A DNA stretch of 49,694 bases, from assembly GCA_047605265.1 (NCBI GenBank), contig JASGFY010000018.1, forward strand, positions 1-49,694, in the 5' to 3' direction. The notes under the pieces were generated by a model. It was not told the origin of the DNA, made no database searches, and saw nothing but the letters and a program-made list of their open reading frames with translations. The stretch's first letter is position 1. The number at the start of each line of letters is the position of its first letter. Below, piece by piece: positions 1 through 6,827 of the stretch. Position numbers and translations under genes: made by a program. Source of the stretch: Solimonas sp047605265. Its GTDB lineage: Bacteria > Pseudomonadota > Gammaproteobacteria > Nevskiales > Nevskiaceae.

Positions 1-52
1 CCGGCGGCGACCCCGGCGGCTGACCGGCCGGCGCCAGGCGCGGCGCCGCGCT

Positions 53-565
53 TCAGGACTTCGGCGCCGGCCGCACGATGCCGGCCTCGAGATTGGCCTT
101 GACCTCGCGCGCGTCGAACGCCTGCGGATTGTCGGCCGGCTTGCGGCCCTTGAACGTCAGGATTTCCGCCTGCGAGATGTATGCGGCGCCCCGGTCGGCC
201 GACGTCGTGGTGCCGACGCCCAGGCCGACGCCGCTGCGTGAGCCGAACCCGAAACCGCCGAGGCCGAAGCTCAGCGCCGGCCCGCCGCCGTCCGCGGCGC
301 TCGTCGAACTGCCGGCGAGAATGAAGTAATCGTTGCCGCTGTTCAGCGTCACTTCGGCCGCCTGGTACAGCAGATAGTTCTCGACCGTCTACCGGGGCGT
401 CGCCGAACTGCCGGCGAAGCTGACGCGATAGCGGTTGCTCTCCAGCATCTGCGAACGGTAGCCGTAGCCGTCGCCAGCCGGCTGATAGGGCGTGACGGTC
501 GCGCAGGCAGCGAGCACGGCGGCCAGGAGAACGGCGGGGGCGAGCGGAATATCGTTCCTGTCCAT
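53..565 (-). pseudogene. CC0125/CC1285-type lipoprotein, interrupted by an in-frame TAG
   Basis: Reading from ATG at 565 (GGAG ribosome site just upstream) gives a lipoprotein signal ending in LLAAVLAAC, then the family pattern of TPYQPA, YGYRSQ and NRYRVSF. The frame stops at TAG (391-389). It continues without shift into VENYLLYQAAEVTL and NDYFILAG and ends at 53. Relatives I know have Glu-Thr at this point (RETVENYLLY), so GAG to TAG by one base fits. Read through, the product would be about 170 residues, normal for this family of envelope lipoproteins of unknown function. The downstream half could restart at GTG 352 but would lack the lipobox. A sequencing error is equally possible. Confidence 0.75.
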
Positions 566-714
566 GACTGAGGTCTCCAAGGATCTATGCGCCATCTTAC
601 GACGCCCCGCGGGCCGGGCCCCGGAGAGCGTGCGGACACCACGATCCGTCCGCGTGTCAGCGGCACATGACTTCGGCAGAATGGGCTCCCGCCGTCCACC
701 GAGCCGCACGCGTC

Positions 715-1665
715 ATGTCCGCTTCGCTGCCCGTCGCCTGGATCACGCACCCGGCGTGCCGGCGCCACGAGATCGCGCCCGACCACCCGGAATCGCCATT
801 GCGGCTGGCGGCGATCGAGGACCGCATGATCGCCTGCGGCTACGCCGATTTCATGCAGCGCTTCGAGGCGCCGGAAGCACGCCGCGCCGATCTCGAGCGC
901 GTGCACAACGGCGCGCACATCGCGCAGATGCTGCAGCTGCGCGACATCGACGATGGACGTTTCGACATCGACGGCGACACCGCCGTCACGGCGCACACGA
1001 TCGAAGCGGCGCTGCGCGCGGCCGGCGCTGGCGTGTTCGGCGTCGACCTGCTGCTCAAGCGGCGCGCCGATCTCGCGTTCTGCGCCGTCCGGCCGCCCGG
1101 CCATCACGCCGAGCGCGCGCGCGCCATGGGCTTCTGCTACTTCAGCAACGCGGCGATCGCCGCCAAATACGCGTTGAGCCGCGGCCTCGAACGCGTGGCG
1201 ATCCTCGATTTCGATCTGCACTACGGCAACGGCACTGCCGATTGCATCCTCGACGAGCCGCGCATCGTCATGCTGTCGACCTATCAGCACGCGCTGTACC
1301 CGCACTGGCGCAGCCGGCCGGAGCGCGAGAACCTCGTCGACGTTCCGCTCGTGCCGTTCGCCGACGGCGCGTCGTTTCGCCGGCACGTCGTCGAACGCTG
1401 GCTGCCGGCGCTCGAAGCGCAGCGGCCCGAGCTGATCGTCGTCTCGGCCGGCTTCGACGCGCACGCCGCCGATCCGCTCGGCGACCTGCAGCTGCGCTAT
1501 GAGGATTTCCGCTGGATCGGCGCCTTCGTGCGCGACGTCGCCGACGCCACCGCGCACGGTCGCGTGCTGGCGACGCTCGAAGGCGGCTACGACCTGACGG
1601 CACTGGCGCGCAGCGTGGAAGCGTTCCTGACGCCGTTCCTCGGCGGCGACGAGCTCCCGCCGTGA
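715..1665 (+). CDS. Histone deacetylase family (AcuC/HDAC-like) protein deacetylase
   Basis: A 316-residue class II-type deacetylase-fold protein, probably removing acetyl groups from lysine side chains or polyamines in the cytoplasm. Visible motifs are RPPGHHAE (His130/His131 charge-relay pair), DFDLHYGNGT (zinc ligands Asp167 and His169), GFDAH (third ligand Asp248) and LEGGYD (catalytic Tyr292). All active-site residues are therefore present. I chose ATG 715 because the Pfam-like domain starts almost at once (WITHPACRRHE); an upstream ATG at 667 would add 16 unconserved residues. Its stop overlaps the next gene by GTGA, so the two are translationally coupled. That partner is a Pat-like acetyltransferase, which supports protein deacetylation as its job over acetoin or polyamine roles, but the substrate is inferred. 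Confidence 0.9.
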   Translation: MSASLPVAWITHPACRRHEIAPDHPESPLRLAAIEDRMIACGYADFMQRFEAPEARRADLERVHNGAHIAQMLQLRDIDDGRFDIDGDTAVTAHTIEAALRAAGAGVFGVDLLLKRRADLAFCAVRPPGHHAERARAMGFCYFSNAAIAAKYALSRGLERVAILDFDLHYGNGTADCILDEPRIVMLSTYQHALYPHWRSRPERENLVDVPLVPFADGASFRRHVVERWLPALEAQRPELIVVSAGFDAHAADPLGDLQLRYEDFRWIGAFVRDVADATAHGRVLATLEGGYDLTALARSVEAFLTPFLGGDELPP

Positions 1666-4034
1666 CGATCCGCCACATCGAATCGCTGTTCCGCCCGCGG
1701 GGCGTGCTCGGCATCGGCCGGCCGGCCGACGTGCCGGCCGCCGAACTGCTGGCGCGGCTCGACCGCCTGCCGGACACGCAGCGCGCGCTGTTCGGTCACG
1801 CCCGCGACGGCTGGCGCACGCTCGACCGCATCCGCGATCTGCAGGGCTGCGAGCTCGGCGTGGTGTTCGATGCCGGCGAGATGACGCCGGCCTTCGTGCG
1901 CGGGCTGTCCGAGCACAGCTGCCGCGCGTTGATCTGGCTGCCGGACACGCCGGTGCCGGAAGCGATCCTGCGCGCCGGCCGCGACGAGACCTTGCGCGTG
2001 CTCGGTCCCGGCAGCTCCGGCGCCGCGCACGCGCGAACGCTGAGCCTGTCGGCCTGGGGCCTGCCGGCGGCCGGCACGACGGCGCTGATCGCGCAATCGC
2101 GCTCGATCGCCGCCGCCGCGCTCGACTGGGCCGCCGGCCATGCGCTCGGCTTCTCGTGGACCGCCGTCACCGGCGGCGAGGCCGACGTCGACATCGCCGA
2201 CCTGCTCGACTACGCCGCGCTCGACCCGAGCACGCAGGCCGTGGTGCTGCAGCTCTCGCACGTGCGCAGCCCGCGCAAGTTCATGTCGGCGGCGCGCGCC
2301 TGCGCGCGCAGCAAGCCGGTCGTCGTGCTGCAGACGCCGGACGCGCGCGACGTCGACGCGCCGCCGGCCGATCCGGTGCTGTCGGCGGCCTTCCGCCGCG
2401 CCGGCCTCGTCGAGGTCGACCGCATCACCGCGATCTTCGGTGCGCTCGCCGCGCTCGCGCGCATCGGCGAGGCCATGCAGGGCCGCGTCGCCGTGCTCGG
2501 CACCGGCAACGGCATCTGCCGGCTCGCGCGCGCGGCGCTGTGGCGCGAGGGCCTGACCGCGGTCGCGCCGTCCGACGACGCCTGGGCGACGCTGCGCGCG
2601 CTGCTGCCGGTGCCGGCGCCGCACGCGCAGTGGCTGGACGTCGGGCTCGCCGACGACGCGCAGACGATCGAAGCGCTGCGCCGCACGCTCGCCGCGCCCG
2701 GCGTCGATCTCGTGATGTTCGCGCGCAGCCCGGCGCCGGGCCGCAACGACGAAGCGTTCGCGCGGCGGCTGGTCGCCACGAACCTGCGCGAGCGTCTCGT
2801 CGTCGTCTTCCTCGGCCAGGAGCGCGCGCAGCCGGCCCTGCAGCGCTGCGCGGCCGGCGGCATCGCCGCGTTCGCCTCGGTCGAGGCGGCGGCGCGCGCG
2901 CTGCGCTACCGCCGCGAGCACCGCCGCACCCAGGAACTGCTGATGCAGACGCCGACGCTCGACCCACTCGCGCACGGCGCCGAGATCCCGGTGCTGCCGA
3001 TGCCGGCGCGCCACGAGGGCCGCTGGATGCTGCCGGCCGCCGATGCCGCGGCGCTGCTGCGCGCCTACGGCCTGCAGCCGGCGCCGTGGGCCGAAGCGGC
3101 GGGCCGCGGCCTGCGCGTGCGCATCCGCCGCCATCCCGAGCTCGGCGTGCATCTGGAGGCGCGCCTCGATCCGGCGTCGACGACGGCGCCGACCGCCTAC
3201 GCGCTGCCGCCGCTCGACGACGTGCTCGCCAGGACCATGCTCGCCGAAGCCGGCCTCGGCGCCGGCGCCGGCACGGCGCAGGGCCTGAGCGGCGCCGACT
3301 ACGCCGATGCGCTGGTGCGCCTCGCGCAGCTCGTCGTCGAGCAGCCGCAGCTGCTCGAAGCCGAGGTGCGCCTGCTGCCGGCACCCGGCCTCGCCGAAGT
3401 CGGCCACGCGCGCCTCGTCGTCGAAAGCGCGCCGCCGCCGGAGCGCGCGCGCCTGGCGCTGGCGCCGTATCCGCAAGCGCTGCTGCGCACCGCGGCCCTG
3501 CAGCAGAAGCGGCAGATGATCCTGCGCGTGATCCGCCCGACCGACGAGCCGGCGCTGATCCGCATGCTGTCCGATCTCGATCCCGAGGAAATCCGGCTGC
3601 GCTTCTTCCGCTACATCCGCCAGTTCACGCACGCGATGGCAGCGCGCATGTCACAGATCGACTACGACCGCGAAATGACCTTCGTCGCCGAAGCCGATAC
3701 GCGCCCCGGCGACATCGCCGGCCTCTCGACGCTGGTGTCCGATCCGACCGGCAGCGAAGCCGAGTTCGCAGCGCTGGTCCATCACGACTTCGGCGGCCGC
3801 GGCCTCGGCCGCCAGCTGATGCAGGCGATCCTCGACTACGGCGCGCAGCGCGGCATCCGCCGCATCTGGGGCGACGTACTGCTCGAGAACGCGCCGATGC
3901 TCGGCCTCGCGAAGAGCCTCGGCTTCCGCCGCGAACGCCATCCGGACGATCCGGGCTGCGTGCGCGTGATCCTCGACACCCCCCGTGAACCGGCGGGCCC
4001 GTGGACGAGTATTCGATCGTTCGTGCGTACCTGA
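1662..4034 (+). CDS. Pat-like GNAT acetyltransferase with degenerate acyl-CoA synthetase (NDP-forming) domain
   Basis: A 790-residue fusion. Residues 1 to about 450 follow the CoA-binding and succinyl-CoA-ligase-like layout of PatZ/YfiQ (SLFRPRGVLGIG at the start). A shortened ATP-grasp-like segment runs to about 610. A GNAT domain occupies about 620-775, with the acetyl-CoA loop GGRGLGRQLM. The PatZ family acetylates lysines of metabolic enzymes such as acetyl-CoA synthetase. At 790 residues it is about 100 shorter than E. coli PatZ, the first glycine-rich loop is altered and the ATP-grasp part is reduced, so the ligase half is probably regulatory only. The GTG start overlaps the stop of the deacetylase gene, making a writer-eraser pair. 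The 3' end overlaps a gene fragment at 4001. Confidence 0.85.
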   Translation: MTIRHIESLFRPRGVLGIGRPADVPAAELLARLDRLPDTQRALFGHARDGWRTLDRIRDLQGCELGVVFDAGEMTPAFVRGLSEHSCRALIWLPDTPVPEAILRAGRDETLRVLGPGSSGAAHARTLSLSAWGLPAAGTTALIAQSRSIAAAALDWAAGHALGFSWTAVTGGEADVDIADLLDYAALDPSTQAVVLQLSHVRSPRKFMSAARACARSKPVVVLQTPDARDVDAPPADPVLSAAFRRAGLVEVDRITAIFGALAALARIGEAMQGRVAVLGTGNGICRLARAALWREGLTAVAPSDDAWATLRALLPVPAPHAQWLDVGLADDAQTIEALRRTLAAPGVDLVMFARSPAPGRNDEAFARRLVATNLRERLVVVFLGQERAQPALQRCAAGGIAAFASVEAAARALRYRREHRRTQELLMQTPTLDPLAHGAEIPVLPMPARHEGRWMLPAADAAALLRAYGLQPAPWAEAAGRGLRVRIRRHPELGVHLEARLDPASTTAPTAYALPPLDDVLARTMLAEAGLGAGAGTAQGLSGADYADALVRLAQLVVEQPQLLEAEVRLLPAPGLAEVGHARLVVESAPPPERARLALAPYPQALLRTAALQQKRQMILRVIRPTDEPALIRMLSDLDPEEIRLRFFRYIRQFTHAMAARMSQIDYDREMTFVAEADTRPGDIAGLSTLVSDPTGSEAEFAALVHHDFGGRGLGRQLMQAILDYGAQRGIRRIWGDVLLENAPMLGLAKSLGFRRERHPDDPGCVRVILDTPREPAGPWTSIRSFVRT

Positions 4035-4144
4035 TCAGCCTCGGCATCGGCCTGCTGATCAGTCTCGAGCGCAAGCGCGCCGGCGAGGCCGGCTACGCGC
4101 TGAGGTCCGCGGGCCTCGTCGCCGGCCGGCTCGCGTTCGGGTGA
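4001..4144 (+). pseudogene. N-terminal stub of an MgtC/SapB or DUF4010-like membrane protein
   Basis: From GTG 4001, overlapping the end of the acetyltransferase gene in another frame, 47 codons read YLISLGIGLLISLERKRAGE and then ALRSAGLVAG before TGA at 4142-4144. The pattern of a hydrophobic helix, then G-L-L-I-x-L-E-R, a short basic stretch and (G)LR-x-x-x-L-V-A, is the hallmark start of MgtC/SapB and DUF4010 membrane proteins. Those normally run to 200-430 residues with several helices. Here the frame closes inside the first helical pair, and the infC promoter follows directly. I read it as a truncated remnant. A functional short peptide is possible but unsupported. Confidence 0.5.
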
Positions 4145-4209
4145 GGCACCCGTCGTCGGCACACGGCGCCGCGAAGCGGCAGAATCCACGGTCGACGATC
4201 GAATCGCCC

Positions 4210-4238
4210 TTGAGGGATCGGCCGCGGGTCCGTAGAAT
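4210..4238 (+). promoter_or_regulatory. Sigma-70 promoter of the infC operon
   Basis: TTGAGG (4210-4215) and TAGAAT (4233-4238) are separated by exactly 17 bases, about 95 bases before the infC start. A GC-rich stretch (GCGCGCCC) follows the -10, as is common at growth-rate-controlled promoters. Confidence 0.7.
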
Positions 4239-4251
4239 GCGCGCCCTTGTC

Positions 4252-4311
4252 CTCGAGCGGGCGGGCATTTTGTGCCCATCGCTCGAGATCGCGGTCCGCC
4301 CGGACGGGCGG
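4252..4311 (+). promoter_or_regulatory. infC 5' leader with two hairpins
   Basis: CTCGAGCG (4252-4259) pairs with CGCTCGAG (4280-4287), with an inner GGGC/GCCC stem around an ATTTTGT loop. CCGCCC (4296-4301) pairs with GGGCGG (4306-4311). Both lie between the promoter and the infC ribosome site. No long U run follows, so they look like mRNA leader structures rather than a terminator. Their role is not known. Confidence 0.5.
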
Positions 4312-4330
4312 ATACATCAGGAGATGTCGC

Positions 4331-4849
4331 ATCGCTTTAGAACGTGAAGACCGGCGCAACTACCAGATCACCGCGCCGCGCGTCCGCGTCATCGCGGACG
4401 ATGGTAGCCAGATTGGCATCATGCTGACGCGTGACGCCGTCGCCAAGGCCGAGGACACCGGACTCGATCTGGTGGAAATCTCGCCGAACGCGGAACCGCC
4501 GGTTTGCAAGATCATGGATTACGGCAAGTACCTTTATCAGAAGGACAAGGCCGCGCACGCTGCGAAGAAGAAGCAGAAGCAGATCCAGATCAAGGAAATC
4601 AAGTTCCGTCCGACCACCGAGGACGGCGACTATCAGACGAAGTTCCGCCAGATCAAGGGCTTCCTGGAAGAAGGCGACAAGGTCAAGGTCGTGGTCCGCT
4701 TCCGCGGCCGCGAGATGGCGCACCAGGAACTCGGGATGCAGATCATGGAGCGCCTGAAGGCCGAGCTGGTGGAGCTGGCGGTCATCGAGCAGCATCCGAA
4801 GATGGAAGGCCGCCAGTCCGTCATGGTGATGGCGGCGAAGAAGAAGTAA
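4331..4849 (+). CDS. infC: Translation initiation factor IF-3
   Basis: The 172-residue product matches IF-3 over its whole length. The N-domain contains PRVRVI and LVEISPNAEPPVCKIMDYGKY, a lysine-rich linker (AAKKKQKQ) follows, and the C-domain contains EIKFRP, GDYQTK, FLEEGDKVKVVVRFRGREM and HQELG. It binds the 30S subunit and checks the start codon. I place the start at ATC 4331-4333: AGGAG lies at 4318-4322, seven to eight bases upstream, the protein then begins directly with ALEREDRRNYQ, and no ATG fits. Rare non-AUG starts are the known basis of IF-3 self-control. An upstream ATG at 4247 would lie near the transcription start. thrS, the usual upstream neighbour, is absent. Confidence 0.95.
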   Translation: MALEREDRRNYQITAPRVRVIADDGSQIGIMLTRDAVAKAEDTGLDLVEISPNAEPPVCKIMDYGKYLYQKDKAAHAAKKKQKQIQIKEIKFRPTTEDGDYQTKFRQIKGFLEEGDKVKVVVRFRGREMAHQELGMQIMERLKAELVELAVIEQHPKMEGRQSVMVMAAKKK

Positions 4850-4861
4850 GCAAAGGACACC

Positions 4862-4970
4862 GCGGGCCCGCGAGGTGCCTGCGTAGATCAGCGAAGCCTC
4901 GTGCTTCGATGAGCGGGAACCGGGCGAAGCGCCCGAAACTCGAGAAAAAGTCCTTCCCCGTCGGGGAAGG
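4862..4970 (+). promoter_or_regulatory. Structured infC-rpmI intergenic region (possible L20-responsive leader)
   Basis: Three inverted repeats lie in the 183-base gap: CGCGGGCCCGCG near 4863; CGGGCG/CGCCCG (4921-4926 with 4930-4935); and CCTTCCCC/GGGGAAGG (4952-4959 with 4963-4970). None is followed by a U tract. In Gammaproteobacteria L20 represses rpmI-rplT by binding RNA upstream of rpmI, so this position fits, but I cannot show the L20 fold. Confidence 0.4.
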
Positions 4971-5032
4971 CCCGGTCAGCTCCCTGGCAAGGACGTGAAG
5001 CCGGCACTGCGTTTCGATAAAGGAGTTTTGTC

Positions 5033-5230
5033 ATGCCGAAGTTGAAAACCGTGAAAAGCGCGGCCAAGCGCTTTGCCAAGACCGGCAAAGGCGGCTTCAA
5101 GCGTTCCCACTCGCACAAGCGCCACATCCTGACCAAGAAGTCGGGCAAGCGCATCCGTCAGCTCCGCGGCGAGGCGCAGATCCATGCGTCCGACGTCCGC
5201 GAAGTGAAGCAGATGCTGCCGTACGCTTGA
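5033..5230 (+). CDS. rpmI: 50S ribosomal protein L35 (bL35)
   Basis: The 65-residue, very basic protein starts MPKLKTVKSAAKRF and contains HKRHILTKKS and KRIRQLRG, the standard bL35 sequence. It sits in the large subunit. ATG 5033 is preceded by AAAGGAG at optimal spacing. It is the second gene of the infC operon, 183 bases after infC and 20 bases before rplT. Confidence 0.97.
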   Translation: MPKLKTVKSAAKRFAKTGKGGFKRSHSHKRHILTKKSGKRIRQLRGEAQIHASDVREVKQMLPYA

Positions 5231-5250
5231 TCAACCAGGGAGAACGTTAA

Positions 5251-5613
5251 ATGGCACGCGTCAAACGTGGTGTTACCGCCCGCGCCAAGCACAAGAAGGT
5301 GCTGAAGAAGGCCAAGGGCTACTACGGCGCCAAGTCGCGCCAGTTCCGCTCCGCCAAGGAGCAGGTCATCAAGTCGGGCCAGTACGCCTACCGCGACCGT
5401 CGCGTCAAGAAGCGCGAATTCCGCTCGCTGTGGATCGTGCGCATCGGCGCGGCGACCAAGGAACTCGGTCTGTCGTACAACCGATTTATCAACGGGCTCG
5501 CCAAGGCCGGCGTCGCCCTTGATCGCAAGGTCCTCGCGGACCTGGCGATTCACGACAAGGCGGCGTTCGCGGCTCTGGTGACCCAAGCGAAAGCCCAGCT
5601 CGGCGTCGCCTAA
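5251..5613 (+). CDS. rplT: 50S ribosomal protein L20 (bL20)
   Basis: The 120-residue protein starts MARVKRGVTARAKHKKVLK and contains GYYGAKSR, YAYRDRRVKKREFR and the C-terminal LSYNRFINGL and AFAALV segments of bL20. It is an early assembly protein of the 50S subunit and the usual autoregulator of rpmI-rplT. AGGGAG lies upstream of the start. A strong terminator follows its stop. Confidence 0.97.
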   Translation: MARVKRGVTARAKHKKVLKKAKGYYGAKSRQFRSAKEQVIKSGQYAYRDRRVKKREFRSLWIVRIGAATKELGLSYNRFINGLAKAGVALDRKVLADLAIHDKAAFAALVTQAKAQLGVA

Positions 5614-5647
5614 GCCGCAGCCAGCCTGTCGTTATCCAGCTGTTGCG

Positions 5648-5685
5648 AAAAAGGGGAGCGGCGCCCGCCGTTCCCCTTTTTTGTT
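5648..5685 (+). terminator. Rho-independent terminator after rplT
   Basis: The arms are AAAAAGGGGAGCGGCG and CCGTTCCCCTTTTTT, forming a long GC stem followed by a T run. It ends 18 bases before a short open frame that leads into pheS, so it could terminate fully or attenuate transcription into pheST. Confidence 0.85.
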
Positions 5686-5702
5686 TCCACGAGGCTGTTT
5701 CC

Positions 5703-5741
5703 ATGAAACGCGCGCGTTCGCGCACATACCGCAGACCATGA
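5703..5741 (+). CDS. Possible 12-residue leader peptide ahead of pheS
   Basis: ATG 5703 has GAGG nine bases upstream and encodes MKRARSRTYRRP. Its TGA overlaps the pheS ATG (ATGA). pheS itself lacks a clear ribosome site, so coupling through this frame is plausible. It is rich in arginine, not phenylalanine, so it is not a classical PheM leader. It may be chance. Confidence 0.3.
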   Translation: MKRARSRTYRRP

Positions 5742-6742
5742 CGGACCCACTCGAACAACTGGTGCAGCAGGCGCAGGCCGACATCGCGGCCTGCGGCGAT
5801 GAGCGGACGCTGGAGACGCTGCGCGTCGATCTGCTCGGCAAGAAGGGCCGCGTCACCGAACTGCTGAAGCAGCTCGGCGGCATGGCGCCCGAAGCGCGCA
5901 AGGCCTTCGGCGAGCGCGTCAACCGCGCCAAGGAAGCGCTGGGCGCGGCGCTCGAAACGCGCGGCGCAGCGCTGGCCGACGCGGCGCTGGCGGCGCGCCT
6001 CGCATCCGAGCGCATCGACGTCACCCTGCCTGGTCGCGGCGATACCGTCGGCGGCCTGCATCCGATCACGCGGACGATCAACCGCATCGCCGAGATCTTC
6101 GGCGAGATGGGCTTCGAGATGGTGGAAGGGCCGGAAGTAGAGGACGATTTCCACAACTTCGGCGCGCTGAACATTCCCGAAGCGCATCCGGCGCGCGCGA
6201 TGGCGGACACGTTCTACGTGCTGAACGGCGCGCGCCTGTTGCGCACGCATACGAGCCCAGTGCAGATTCGCACGATGCAGCAGCGCCAGCAGCCGCCGAT
6301 CCGCATCATCTGCCCCGGCCGCGTCTACCGCGTCGACTCCGATCGCACGCACAGCCCGATGTTCCACCAGATGGAAGGCCTGTACGTGGCCGAGAAGGTC
6401 TCGCTGGCCGACCTCAAGTACGACCTGCAGACCTTCCTCTCGCGTTTCTTCGAGCGCGACATCGAGGCGCTGTTCCGCCCGTCGTACTTCCCGTTCGTCG
6501 AGCCGGGCGCCGACGTGCATATCAAGTGGACCCTGCCGGACGGTGGCTGGCGCTGGCTCGAAGTGCTGGGCTGCGGCGTCGTGCATCCAAAGGTGCTCGA
6601 AGCGGTCGGCATCGATTCCGAGAAGTACTCGGGCTACGCCTTCGGCATGGGCATGGAACGCATGGCGATGCTGCGCTACGGCGTCGACGACCTGCGCCTG
6701 TTCTTCAACAACGATCTGCGCTTCCTCGAGCAGTTCCGGTGA
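5738..6742 (+). CDS. pheS: Phenylalanyl-tRNA synthetase alpha subunit
   Basis: The 334-residue product is the catalytic subunit of the alpha2-beta2 enzyme that charges tRNA-Phe. The N-terminal coiled-coil (LEQLVQQAQADI and KKGRVTELLKQL) is followed by the class II core: motif 1 near GFEMVEGPEVEDDFHNF, motif 2 (VYRVDSDRTHSPMFHQMEGLYV) and motif 3 (YSGYAFGMGMERMAMLRYG). Its length is normal. The start at 5738 matches family N-termini (MTDPLEQL). An in-frame ATG at 5681 would lie in the terminator tail. pheT follows after 85 bases containing a repeat. Confidence 0.97.
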   Translation: MTDPLEQLVQQAQADIAACGDERTLETLRVDLLGKKGRVTELLKQLGGMAPEARKAFGERVNRAKEALGAALETRGAALADAALAARLASERIDVTLPGRGDTVGGLHPITRTINRIAEIFGEMGFEMVEGPEVEDDFHNFGALNIPEAHPARAMADTFYVLNGARLLRTHTSPVQIRTMQQRQQPPIRIICPGRVYRVDSDRTHSPMFHQMEGLYVAEKVSLADLKYDLQTFLSRFFERDIEALFRPSYFPFVEPGADVHIKWTLPDGGWRWLEVLGCGVVHPKVLEAVGIDSEKYSGYAFGMGMERMAMLRYGVDDLRLFFNNDLRFLEQFR

Positions 6743-6747
6743 CGGCG

Positions 6748-6821
6748 TGATTCGTGATGGGTGATTTGCAAAACCTGGCACCGCCACGAATCATCCATCA
6801 CGAATCACAAATCACGAATCA
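6748..6821 (+). repeat. Inverted and direct repeat of an ATCACGAATC unit between pheS and pheT
   Basis: TGATTCGTGATGGGTGATT (6748-6766) pairs with AATCATCCATCACGAATCA (6789-6807) at 18 of 19 positions. A further AATCACGAATCA (6810-6821) repeats the unit directly. The hairpin has no T run. Tandem forms of this unit occur between genes in several Xanthomonadales-type genomes, so it may be a dispersed repeat. Confidence 0.7.
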
Positions 6822-6827
6822 AGTCCT

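Noticed and set aside
1..52. Possible end of a plus-strand gene (TGA at 21-23)
   Set aside because: Too short and too low in complexity to identify.
1587..3632. 681-codon minus-strand frame opposite the acetyltransferase gene
   Set aside because: Arg/Ala-rich shadow; the plus-strand frame has clear domains.
5703..5741. PheM-type phenylalanine leader peptide
   Set aside because: The mini-frame contains no Phe codons, so classical attenuation was not called; it is kept only as a weak leader candidate.
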